Assembly: GCA_017623235.1 (NCBI GenBank)
Contig: JAGAPN010000032.1
Location: 1 to 42,872 of the forward strand
DNA length: 42,872 nt
Direction: 5' to 3'
Source of the DNA: Clostridia bacterium
Lineage (GTDB): Bacteria; Bacillota; Clostridia; Oscillospirales; Acutalibacteraceae
Shown in pieces: positions 32,930 to 40,349 of this stretch. Within the stretch, counting starts at the first letter, position 1; each line of letters begins with the position of its first letter. The notes under the pieces were generated by a model. It had not been told where the DNA came from, did no database searches, and was given only the letters and a program-made list of their open reading frames with translations. The position numbers were made by a program, and so were the translations under genes.

Positions 32930-33637
32930 TTACTCCTCCAACGGTTTTTTAACGTTGGGGCAGCCTATCTTCTCACGGTAGGGAGAGTAGGCCCAATTTA
33001 TTGCGTTTTTTATAACCTTTATAACGTCCTCGTTGTAGAAGGTGGGATAGGTTTCGTGGCCGGGCTGGAAATAGAAAATCTTTCCGTTTTCACGCCTATA
33101 GGTACAGCCTGCACGGAATACCTCGCCACCCTCATAGGAGCCGATAAATATAAGCTCATCAGGCTCGGGAATAGCAAAGGGCTCGCCATAGGTTTCCTCG
33201 TGGTCAAGCTTTATAAAGCGGCCGATACCTCGGGTTATGGGGTGACCCGGCTTTATGTTCCAGACAAGCTCATAATCCCCGTCCTCACGCCAGGTAAGGT
33301 TACAGGAGGTGCCCATAAGCAGCTTAAAGGGCTTTGAGTGGTGACCCGAATGAAGGAATATAGCCCCCATACCGCCGTGAACTGCGTCACGCACCCTGGC
33401 GGCAACCTCATCAGGCACCTGGGCGTGGCGAATATGGCCCCACCACAGCAGTACGTCGGTATCGGCCAAAACCTCATCGGTAATGCCCTCAACCGTTTCA
33501 AGGGTAAAGACCTTTATTTCAAACTCATCCTCAAGGGCTGATTTCAGCTGACCGTGTATACCCTTTGGGTATATCTCCCCTGCTCGGTGGTCCAGCTTTT
33601 CGTGAACACCCTCATTGTAAATGGTTATTTTGAGCAT
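32930..33637 (-). CDS. ThuA-like (trehalose utilisation) domain protein
   Basis: 235 aa from the ATG at 33637 behind GGAGGT. The fold is a glutamine-amidotransferase-like Rossmann domain. Supporting segments are I-T-I-Y-N-E-G-V-H-E at the start, D-V-L-L-W-W-G-H near 60, F-L-H-S-G-H-H near 95 and the late F-Y-F-Q-P-G-H-E-T-Y-P-T-F, all characteristic of ThuA proteins. In rhizobia ThuA works next to ThuB, a Gfo/Idh/MocA enzyme that oxidises trehalose and related disaccharides to 3-keto forms. Here it is the first gene before three such oxidoreductases. Its exact biochemical role is not settled in any organism I know of. Confidence 0.9.
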   Translation of the reverse strand: MLKITIYNEGVHEKLDHRAGEIYPKGIHGQLKSALEDEFEIKVFTLETVEGITDEVLADTDVLLWWGHIRHAQVPDEVAARVRDAVHGGMGAIFLHSGHHSKPFKLLMGTSCNLTWREDGDYELVWNIKPGHPITRGIGRFIKLDHEETYGEPFAIPEPDELIFIGSYEGGEVFRAGCTYRRENGKIFYFQPGHETYPTFYNEDVIKVIKNAINWAYSPYREKIGCPNVKKPLEE

Positions 33638-33677
33638 AAAGTACCTCCATACGGACACTTTTTGTCATTCTGCCCTT

Positions 33678-33706
33678 ATTGTAGTGGATTGATGTCTTGA
33701 GGGCAA
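33678..33706 (-). promoter_or_regulatory. Promoter of the ThuA-oxidoreductase cluster
   Basis: TTGCCC (33706-33701), 17 bp, TACAAT (33683-33678) on the minus strand, 41 nt before the ThuA start codon. Confidence 0.6.
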
Positions 33707-33845
33707 GTCAATACTATGCTACTTTATAGACAAATATTGCTCTTTGCTAAGGTGCAAATCATAACAAATCTCTTTATCTCAAGAATATCATATTGCCGCT
33801 CTCTTTTCAAGCAAAAACTGACTTCCTTGCCATAAAAAAGTGTTA

Positions 33846-33874
33846 TTGAATAATTTATTTGTTTAGGTTATAAT
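33846..33874 (+). promoter_or_regulatory. Promoter of trkA-trkH
   Basis: TTGAAT (33846-33851), exactly 17 bp, perfect TATAAT (33869-33874), 37 nt before the trkA ATG. No c-di-AMP riboswitch is seen in the 252-nt intergenic region. Confidence 0.8.
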
Positions 33875-33910
33875 TAGAATGTACAAATACAGCCTTTAAG
33901 AGGTGGATAT

Positions 33911-35269
33911 ATGAAAATAATTATTGTGGGCTACGGCAAGGTGGGCTCTCACCTGGCTAAGCTGCTCTCATTTGAGGATCATCAGGTCACCGTTATTGAC
34001 GTCAATCGCAGTTCGGTGGAAGAGGCGGTTGATGAGTATGACGTAATCGGCATTAACGGCAACGGCGCCTCCTTCCCCATCCAAGAGGAAGCGGGGGTTG
34101 ACGGCTGTGATATGTTTATTGCCGTAACAGGTAACGATGAGCTTAATATTATGAGCTGTATGGTGGCAGACCGTTCGGGAGCAAAACGTACCATTGCCAG
34201 AGTGCGCAATACCGATTATTCGGGTCAGCTTCTCTTTTTACAGAACAAGCTGGGTGTTGACCTCATTATTAATCCCGAGTTTGAAACCGCTATGGAGCTT
34301 TCCCGTGTTATCGAGTTTCCCGCCGCCACCAAGCTTGAAACCTTTGCCAGAGGCAGGGTTGAGCTGGCAGAGGTCACCGTTACCGAGGACAGTCCCTTAA
34401 ACGGTCTTATGCTAAAGGATCTGCGCAAAAAGCTGGACGTAGCTATGCTTATCTGCGCCGTACAGCGGCAGGATGAGGTTTTTATCCCCCTGGGAAGCTT
34501 TATACTTCGGGCGGGGGATAAGGTGCATTTCACCGCCGACAGGCTCCAGCTTGCAGGCATATTCAAGGCCATAGGACTTAGAAAAAAGAAGATTAAAACC
34601 GTATTCATAGTTGGCGGCAGCCGCACGGCCTATTACCTGGCCCAATACCTGCTTAAAACCGGCAAAAAGGTCAAGCTGGTAGAGCGTGACCCACAGCGCG
34701 CCGCCCTTATTGAAGACGCCCTTGACGGGGCCTCGGTAATCTGCGGCGACGGCACCGACCCCGACCTGCTCTTTGAGGAGGGCATCAGCAGCTTTGACGC
34801 CTGCGTAGCCCTTACCCAGATAGATGAGGAAAATATCATTCTCTCTATGTATGCCGCAGGACAGGGCGTCCAAAAAACCGCCTGTAAAATAAACCGTGAC
34901 CCTCTGGTGGGTATGATGAACGCCACCCTGTCCGACTGCAGCGTGGTCTGCCCCAAAACCACCACCGCAGGCATAATTCTCCGCTACATCCGTGCCATAG
35001 ACAACGCCCACGGCAGCTCGGTCCGCACCCTGTATAAAATACTTGACAGCAAGGCTGAGGCCCTGGAATTTATCGTTGCCGACGAATGTCCCCTGGCAGG
35101 CAAGGCCCTTAAGGAATTAAAGCTTAAACGGAACGTTATCGTGGCCTGCGTAAGTCGCCATAAAGAGGTCATTATTCCCGACGGTAACACGGTTATAAAG
35201 GACGGCGACAGCGTAATAGTTATTACCTCGGGCACCCCCCTTACCGACCTTTCTGAGATATTGGAGTAA
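33911..35269 (+). CDS. trkA: Trk potassium uptake regulatory subunit
   Basis: 452 aa, peripheral NAD(H)-binding gating protein of the Trk K+ uptake system. It has the duplicated layout of TrkA: an N-terminal RCK_N with V-G-Y-G-K-V-G-S-H near residue 6 and an RCK_C (about 140-215), then a second RCK_N with F-I-V-G-G-S-R-T-A near 234 and a final RCK_C (about 370-452). An acidic residue ends the first beta-2 strand (V-I-D-V-N-R), consistent with NAD binding. It follows an AGAGGTGG site and precedes trkH by 4 nt. Assignment is secure. Confidence 0.96.
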   Translation: MKIIIVGYGKVGSHLAKLLSFEDHQVTVIDVNRSSVEEAVDEYDVIGINGNGASFPIQEEAGVDGCDMFIAVTGNDELNIMSCMVADRSGAKRTIARVRNTDYSGQLLFLQNKLGVDLIINPEFETAMELSRVIEFPAATKLETFARGRVELAEVTVTEDSPLNGLMLKDLRKKLDVAMLICAVQRQDEVFIPLGSFILRAGDKVHFTADRLQLAGIFKAIGLRKKKIKTVFIVGGSRTAYYLAQYLLKTGKKVKLVERDPQRAALIEDALDGASVICGDGTDPDLLFEEGISSFDACVALTQIDEENIILSMYAAGQGVQKTACKINRDPLVGMMNATLSDCSVVCPKTTTAGIILRYIRAIDNAHGSSVRTLYKILDSKAEALEFIVADECPLAGKALKELKLKRNVIVACVSRHKEVIIPDGNTVIKDGDSVIVITSGTPLTDLSEILE

Positions 35270-35273
35270 TTAT

Positions 35274-36743
35274 ATGAATTACAGAATGGTATTTTTGTTT
35301 ATCGGTCGAATTCTTGTGACCCTGGCCGCACTTATGCTGGTCCCCCTTACCTGCGCCATCATATACGGCGAGGCATTAGCCCCCTATCTTATTCCCATCG
35401 CCATCTGTCTGGCCATAGGCCTTATTTTCAACATAAAGGCCCCCAAGGACCGCCGCTTTCTGCCAAGGGACGGCTTTGTCTGCGTCGGTATTTCCTGGAT
35501 AGTGATGTCCCTCTTTGGCTGCCTGCCATATATAATCAGCGGGGCTATCCCCTCCTTTGTGGACGCCTTTTTTGAATCGGTATCGGGCTTTTCCACCACA
35601 GGCGCCTCCATACTCAGCGACGTAGAGGCCCTGCCCCGGGGACTAAAGCTCTGGCGTTGCTTTACCCAATGGATCGGCGGAATGGGCGTGCTGGTATTTA
35701 TGATGGCTATTATGCCCTCTGCCGACAAGGGTGGCGCCAGCTTTACCCACCTTATGAAGGCTGAGGTCCCCGGCCCCACCGTAGACAAGGTGGTACCCAG
35801 GGTTGCCGACACCGCCAGGATAATGTACGGCATATATATTCTCCTTACTGCGCTGGAATTTTTATTCCTGCTGGCGGGGGAGATGAATATTTACGAGGCT
35901 CTTTGCCACTCCGCCTCAACGGCAGGCACCGGCGGCTTTGGAATTATGAACGATTCTATAGCCTCCTACTCGACCTATAGCCAGTACGTTATAGCAATAT
36001 TTATGTTGCTTTTCGGTACAAACTTTAACGTCTTTTTCCTAATTCTTACGGGACGTTTTCTGCGGGCTATCAAATGTGAAGAGCTTTGGTGGTATCTTGG
36101 AATTGTTGCCGCCTCTGTTACAGTTATTACCCTCAGTGTATTCCGTTTCTTCGGCGCAGGGGCTACCCTTCTTCAGGGTGAAGAAGCCTTCCGACTGGCC
36201 TTATTCCAGGTGGCCTCAATCATTTCCACTACCGGCTTTTCCACCACAGACTACAGTATATGGCCCATTCTCACCCACGTGGTAATCATTACCCTCACCT
36301 TCAGCGGCGCCTGTGCAGGCTGTACAGCGGGCGGTATTAAAATCTCCCGTCTGTTGCTTCTGGCTAAAAACGGTCGACGTGAGATAAGATATATTCTTCA
36401 TCCCCGTGCCGTAATGTCGGTTAAATTAGAGGGTAAAAAGGTCGACCACGAGGTTATAAGAGGCACCACGTCATTTATAATAACCTATGCCTCCCTGTTT
36501 TTGGCCTCAACCTTTCTGGTAACCGCCCTTGACGGCTGCGACCTGGTGACGGGCTTTACCTCCGTGGCGACCTGTCTTAACAACGTAGGCCCCGGCCTCG
36601 GCGAGGTTGGTCCCGCGGGAAATTTCGGGGGCTTTACCGCAATATCAAAGCTGCTGCTCTGCCTTGATATGCTGCTGGGCAGACTTGAGATTTTCCCCAT
36701 TCTCATTCTCTTCTCCCCCTCCACCTGGAAAAGATATATATAA
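35274..36743 (+). CDS. trkH: Trk/Ktr potassium channel subunit
   Basis: 489 aa membrane protein. Four pore-loop repeats are visible: S-T-T-G-A-S near residue 105, G-T-G-G-F-G near 220, S-T-T-G-F-S near 325 and N-N-V-G-P-G near 440; each supplies a selectivity-filter glycine. It forms the K+-conducting part of the Trk system with the TrkA protein encoded upstream. Its ribosome binding site (GGAG) lies inside the trkA stop region, so expression is coupled. A terminator follows at the stop codon. Confidence 0.96.
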   Translation: MNYRMVFLFIGRILVTLAALMLVPLTCAIIYGEALAPYLIPIAICLAIGLIFNIKAPKDRRFLPRDGFVCVGISWIVMSLFGCLPYIISGAIPSFVDAFFESVSGFSTTGASILSDVEALPRGLKLWRCFTQWIGGMGVLVFMMAIMPSADKGGASFTHLMKAEVPGPTVDKVVPRVADTARIMYGIYILLTALEFLFLLAGEMNIYEALCHSASTAGTGGFGIMNDSIASYSTYSQYVIAIFMLLFGTNFNVFFLILTGRFLRAIKCEELWWYLGIVAASVTVITLSVFRFFGAGATLLQGEEAFRLALFQVASIISTTGFSTTDYSIWPILTHVVIITLTFSGACAGCTAGGIKISRLLLLAKNGRREIRYILHPRAVMSVKLEGKKVDHEVIRGTTSFIITYASLFLASTFLVTALDGCDLVTGFTSVATCLNNVGPGLGEVGPAGNFGGFTAISKLLLCLDMLLGRLEIFPILILFSPSTWKRYI

Positions 36744-36769
36744 AAAAGCACCCCTCGGGGTGCTTTTTT
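36742..36769 (+). terminator. Terminator after trkH
   Basis: A 13-bp stem AAAAAAGCACCCC/GGGGTGCTTTTTT with a minimal loop begins at the trkH stop codon. Confidence 0.95.
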
Positions 36770-36773
36770 ATGC

Positions 36774-36891
36774 GATGATGTTGTGCTTCGCACAAATGAT
36801 GAATGATGTATGCCCTTCGGGCAAATGATGGTTTGCCTGCGGCAAAATTCCGGTGTCTGCGACGCATTTATATTGTGCGGCTTTGCCGCAC
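36774..36891. repeat. Array of mini-hairpins with ATGATG linkers
   Basis: ATGATG occurs at 36775-36780, 36796-36801, 36803-36808 and 36825-36830. Between and after the copies sit short perfect hairpins with different stems: TTGTGC-TTC-GCACAA (36781-36795), TGCCC-TTC-GGGCA (36811-36823) and TTTGCC-TGC-GGCAAA (36832-36846). A further hairpin GTGCGG-CTTTG-CCGCAC (36875-36891) lies downstream without a linker. The region is non-coding and falls between the trkH and gdhA terminators. Confidence 0.75.
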
Positions 36892-36900
36892 ACCTTTTTT

Positions 36901-36928
36901 ATTCTTTATTATTTATTCTTTATTATTT
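36901..36928. repeat. 14-bp tandem duplication plus GC-rich hairpin
   Basis: ATTCTTTATTATTT is repeated exactly twice (36901-36914, 36915-36928). A GGGCGC/GCGCCC hairpin follows at 36934-36953. Both lie in the trkH-gdhA intergenic region and contain no gene. Confidence 0.8.
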
Positions 36929-36958
36929 TACACGGGCGCACGCGCAAGCGCCCCTACT

Positions 36959-36989
36959 AAAAAAGACCCTTCTCACGAAGGGTCTTTTT
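36959..36989 (-). terminator. Terminator after gdhA
   Basis: AAAAAAGACCCTTC pairs with GAAGGGTCTTTTT around a 4-nt loop, 4 nt after the gdhA stop codon; the A/T tracts allow function in both directions. Confidence 0.93.
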
Positions 36990-36993
36990 ATTA

Positions 36994-38343
36994 TTAGCAT
37001 ACGCCTTGAGCTATCATAGCATCGGCTACCTTTTCGAAGCCGGCGATGTTGGCGCCTGCAACCAGGTCACCCTCCATACCGTACTTCTTGGCGGCATCCC
37101 AGGATGCCTTGTAGATGCCTTCCATAATCTGATGAAGCTTTGCATCTACCTCTTCGGAAGTCCAGCTGTAACGCATAGAGTTCTGGCTCATCTCAAGACC
37201 GGAAACTGCAACGCCGCCTGCATTTACTGCCTTTGCGGGAGCGATAACTACGCCGTTCTCCTTAAGATATGCCATAGCCTCGTTGCGGGTAGGCATATTG
37301 GAAACCTCAACGTAATACTTAACGCCGTTCTTAACAATCATCTCTGCCTCGGCCATACCAACCTCGTTCTGGGTTGCGCAGGGCATAAGAACGTCGGCCT
37401 TAACGCCCCAGGGCTTCTCGCCTGCAAAGAAGGGTACACCGAACTTATCGGCATAATCCTGAACCTTGTTGCGGCCCGAAGCTCTCATCTCAAGCATAAA
37501 GTTAATCTTCTCTTCGGTGTTAACACCGTTTTCATCATAGATATATCCATCGGGACCCGAGATGGTTACAACCTTACCGCCAAGCTCGGTAAGCTTCTTA
37601 ACGGTACCCCAGGCAACGTTACCGAAGCCGGATACTGCGAAGGTCTTACCCTCAACAGACTCACCAAAGGTCTTAAGCATTTCAACGGTATAGTAAACAG
37701 CGCCGAAGCCTGTAGCCTCAGGACGGATGAGAGAGCCGCCGTAGGAACGACCCTTACCGGTAAGAACACCGGTAAACTCATTGCGGAGTCTTTTATACTG
37801 GCCGAACATATAGCCGATTTCGCGAGCACCTACACCCAGGTCACCTGCAGGAACGTCGGTGTCGGCACCGATGTGCTTTGAAAGCTCGGTCATAAAGCTC
37901 TGGCAGAAGCGCATAATCTCTCCGTCACTCTTTCCGTTAGGATCAAAGTCTGCGCCGCCCTTACCGCCGCCCATGGGGAGGCCTGTAAGGCTGTTCTTAA
38001 AGGTCTGCTCAAAGCCGAGGAACTTCATAATTGAAGCTGTAACGTTAGGAGCAAAACGGATGCCGCCCTTGTAGGGTCCGATAGCAGAGTTGAACTGAAC
38101 ACGGAAGCCGCGGTTTACCTGCACCTGACCGTTGTCGTCAACCCAAGGAACACGGAACTGAATCTGACGCTCGGGCTCAACCATGCGCTCGATAACTCCG
38201 GCCTTCTCAAACTTGGAGTCCTGCTCAACAACAGGCTCAAGAGAGGTAAGAACCTCCATTACTGCCTGAAGAAACTCGGGCTCGCCTGCGTTACGCTTTT
38301 CAACATCAGCGTAAACCTTCTTAAGATACTCGTTCTTTAACAT
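36994..38343 (-). CDS. gdhA: Glutamate dehydrogenase, NADP-type
   Basis: 449 aa, the normal hexameric GDH length. It interconverts 2-oxoglutarate plus ammonium and glutamate, the main ammonium-assimilation route when ammonium is abundant. Substrate-domain motifs: K-G-G-I-R near 93, L-P-M-G-G-G-K-G-G-A-D-F-D-P with the catalytic lysine near 128, and D-V-P-A-G-D-L-G-V-G-A-R-E near 165. The coenzyme domain has V-S-G-F-G-N-V-A near 238. An ideal GGAGG site precedes the ATG. Cofactor preference for NADPH is inferred from the overall similarity to the clostridial/enterobacterial GdhA class. Confidence 0.96.
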   Translation of the reverse strand: MLKNEYLKKVYADVEKRNAGEPEFLQAVMEVLTSLEPVVEQDSKFEKAGVIERMVEPERQIQFRVPWVDDNGQVQVNRGFRVQFNSAIGPYKGGIRFAPNVTASIMKFLGFEQTFKNSLTGLPMGGGKGGADFDPNGKSDGEIMRFCQSFMTELSKHIGADTDVPAGDLGVGAREIGYMFGQYKRLRNEFTGVLTGKGRSYGGSLIRPEATGFGAVYYTVEMLKTFGESVEGKTFAVSGFGNVAWGTVKKLTELGGKVVTISGPDGYIYDENGVNTEEKINFMLEMRASGRNKVQDYADKFGVPFFAGEKPWGVKADVLMPCATQNEVGMAEAEMIVKNGVKYYVEVSNMPTRNEAMAYLKENGVVIAPAKAVNAGGVAVSGLEMSQNSMRYSWTSEEVDAKLHQIMEGIYKASWDAAKKYGMEGDLVAGANIAGFEKVADAMIAQGVC

Positions 38344-38386
38344 AATTTTCCTCCAATAGAAAAAGATTTTAAAAAATTATAGAAAT

Positions 38387-38416
38387 ATAATAAACCCCAA
38401 GGGAAGTATTTGTCAA
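38387..38416 (-). promoter_or_regulatory. Promoter of gdhA
   Basis: A consensus TTGACA (38416-38411), 18 bp, TATTAT (38392-38387) on the minus strand, 44 nt before the ATG. Confidence 0.8.
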
Positions 38417-38516
38417 TAGCGGGTGCAATTAAATTTGTATGAAATTTTAGTGCGTTAAAGTAAATTGTTTCGGCACAATGTACAAATGTACGCCAGCCAC
38501 GAACAAAAACTCGGTG

Positions 38517-38546
38517 TTGCAAAAGGCGGTGTGTATAATATATAAT
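38517..38546 (+). promoter_or_regulatory. Promoter of the rsmA-araC-MATE unit
   Basis: TTGCAA (38517-38522), 18 bp, TATAAT (38541-38546), 35 nt before the rsmA start. It is back to back with the gdhA promoter. Confidence 0.65.
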
Positions 38547-38580
38547 ATAGTGAACAGCAAATTAATTTATGAGGTAAACT

Positions 38581-39444
38581 ATGGAACTTGCAGATTACAG
38601 CACCCTTATGGGGGTACTTAAAAGCGAAGGCTTTATGACCAAAAAATCCCTGGGACAAAACTTTCTTGTTGACCCCACCGTTTGCCCCAGAATGGCCGCT
38701 TCGGCCTGCGACAAGCAGACCGGCGCCCTGGAGATCGGCCCCGGCGCAGGAGTGCTGACCCGTCAGCTTTGTGATGCCGCTAAAAAGGTGGTAACTATTG
38801 AGCTGGACGAAAGGCTGCGCCCCGTACTTAAAAAGACCCTGGCGGATAAGGACAACGTAGAAGTCATTTTCGGGGATGCGATGAAGCTGGACCTGGCCGC
38901 CCTTATAGCCGAGAAATTTGCCGACTGCCGGAAGGTAGCGGTCTGCGCCAACCTGCCGTACTACATTACCTCACCCATAATAATGATGCTTCTGGAAAGC
39001 CGCCTGCCTATAGATAACATTACCGTTATGGTACAAAAGGAGGCCGCCGAGCGCCTCTGCGCCAAGGTGGGCAGCCGCCAGGCAGGGGCCGTTACCGTGG
39101 CGGTTAACTACTATGCCGAAAGTGAAATTCTTTTCAAAGTGGGCAGGGACTCTTTTATGCCGCCACCCAACGTAGATTCGGCGGTAATACGCCTTACCCT
39201 GAGGCAGAAGCCCGAAATTGCCCTTAACGACGAGAAAAAATTTTTCCGCTTTGTAAAGGCCTGCTTTGCCCAGCGCAGAAAGACCCTTATAAACACCGTA
39301 TCCTCGGGGCTTGGAATACCCAAGGATACCTTGCGCCAAGCTCTGGAGGAGCTGGGTCTGGATGCCACCGCCCGCAGCGAGGCCCTTACTATGGAGGAGC
39401 TGGCAGGGATAGCAAACAGGCTTTTCCCTGTGGAGGATAAATAA
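38581..39444 (+). CDS. rsmA: 16S rRNA dimethyladenosine transferase
   Basis: 287 aa (KsgA). It dimethylates the two adjacent adenines in the 3'-terminal hairpin of 16S rRNA during late small-subunit assembly, using S-adenosylmethionine. Motifs: S-L-G-Q-N-F-L at 23-29, SAM-binding E-I-G-P-G-A-G at 51-57 and the catalytic N-L-P-Y at 124-127, followed by a C-terminal helical domain with C-F-A-Q-R-R-K-T-L near 232. A GAGGT site precedes the ATG. It is unusual in heading a unit with an AraC regulator and a MATE exporter, with which it overlaps end to start. Confidence 0.97.
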   Translation: MELADYSTLMGVLKSEGFMTKKSLGQNFLVDPTVCPRMAASACDKQTGALEIGPGAGVLTRQLCDAAKKVVTIELDERLRPVLKKTLADKDNVEVIFGDAMKLDLAALIAEKFADCRKVAVCANLPYYITSPIIMMLLESRLPIDNITVMVQKEAAERLCAKVGSRQAGAVTVAVNYYAESEILFKVGRDSFMPPPNVDSAVIRLTLRQKPEIALNDEKKFFRFVKACFAQRRKTLINTVSSGLGIPKDTLRQALEELGLDATARSEALTMEELAGIANRLFPVEDK

Positions 39445-40349
39445 TGCCCAAAAGAAAGCTAACTCGAATAGTATATAGCGGCTACGGCGATACCGTAACC
39501 ACAGAATGCAGAAAACTGCTTTCGGAGGAAGCCCATAATCACGACTGCCTTGAGCTGGAATACGTAACCTCGGGAGAGGGTGAAATGGTGCTTCGGGGCA
39601 AATGCTTCCCGCTAAAGAGAGGCTGTATCTTTATGGTGCGCCCTACCGACCGCCACAGCTATCGCTTTTTCGGTGAAAAGGGCATCGTTTACCGCATAAT
39701 TCTGCCTGCAAGCTGTGTGCCCGACAGCCTGCGACGCGCCTTTATAAGAAATAAGAAAAGGGGTGTCGCCTACGCAGGTGATAGGGTCTGCCTGTATCTT
39801 GACTCTATGTTCGAGATGCTGATGTCCTGCCCCACCGAGGCCCCCGGAGAGGACGTTCTTTATGCCCGTGAAAGCTTCATAAATATAATAGTTATGACCT
39901 ATCTTAAGCTTTATAATCAGGCAGGAGGAGGTCTTTCCCCCGTGGAGGAGGAGCTTCGGGGTGTGGATGATGCGAAATACTATATCTGGGAAAATTATCA
40001 GAACAAAATAACCCTCACTCAGGTGGCAAAGGCCGCCTCTATGCACCCCAGGTATATCAGCCATATATTTAAAAAGCATTTAGGAGTACCCATATTCACC
40101 TTTATAAAGCTCCATCGCCTGGACCAGGCCGCCCTGCGGCTTCGTGGTACCGAGGAGTCGGTGACCTCCATTTGCAGCCTTGTGGGCTATACCAACTATG
40201 CTAATTTTATGCGGGATTTCAAGGAGCATTTTAAACAGACCCCCTTGGAATACCGTCAGCAGAACAAGGGGCTCGACCTGACCGAGGACTTTAAGGAGGA
40301 AATGGACCGTAGGGATTTTATTCCCCCTTCGGAAAATAACAATGACTAA
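39444..40349 (+). CDS. AraC-family transcriptional regulator
   Basis: 301 aa. The N-terminal cupin sensor (about 25-110) has H-N-H-D-C-L-E-L-E-Y-V-T-S-G-E-G and V-R-P-T-D-R-H-S-Y-R-F. The C-terminal DNA-binding domain (about 175-275) has two helix-turn-helix units, T-L-T-Q-V-A-K-A-A-S-M-H-P-R-Y-I-S-H-I-F and S-V-T-S-I-C-S-L-V-G-Y-T-N-Y-A-N-F-M-R-D-F. The start shares one base with the rsmA stop, and the end overlaps the MATE gene by 8 nt. The likely target is the MATE gene or a distant sugar regulon; the inducer is unknown. Confidence 0.92.
   Translation: MPKRKLTRIVYSGYGDTVTTECRKLLSEEAHNHDCLELEYVTSGEGEMVLRGKCFPLKRGCIFMVRPTDRHSYRFFGEKGIVYRIILPASCVPDSLRRAFIRNKKRGVAYAGDRVCLYLDSMFEMLMSCPTEAPGEDVLYARESFINIIVMTYLKLYNQAGGGLSPVEEELRGVDDAKYYIWENYQNKITLTQVAKAASMHPRYISHIFKKHLGVPIFTFIKLHRLDQAALRLRGTEESVTSICSLVGYTNYANFMRDFKEHFKQTPLEYRQQNKGLDLTEDFKEEMDRRDFIPPSENNND

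Noticed and set aside
33640-33910. c-di-AMP riboswitch upstream of trkA
   Set aside because: The region is short and AT-rich, with promoters for both directions but none of the conserved ydaO-type sequence.
36774-36891. CRISPR array
   Set aside because: The constant element is only 6 nt, the variable parts are themselves palindromes, and no cas gene is in the window.
36970-38343. Long plus-strand frame opposite gdhA (37006-37881)
   Set aside because: Antisense shadow of a fully motif-supported glutamate dehydrogenase.
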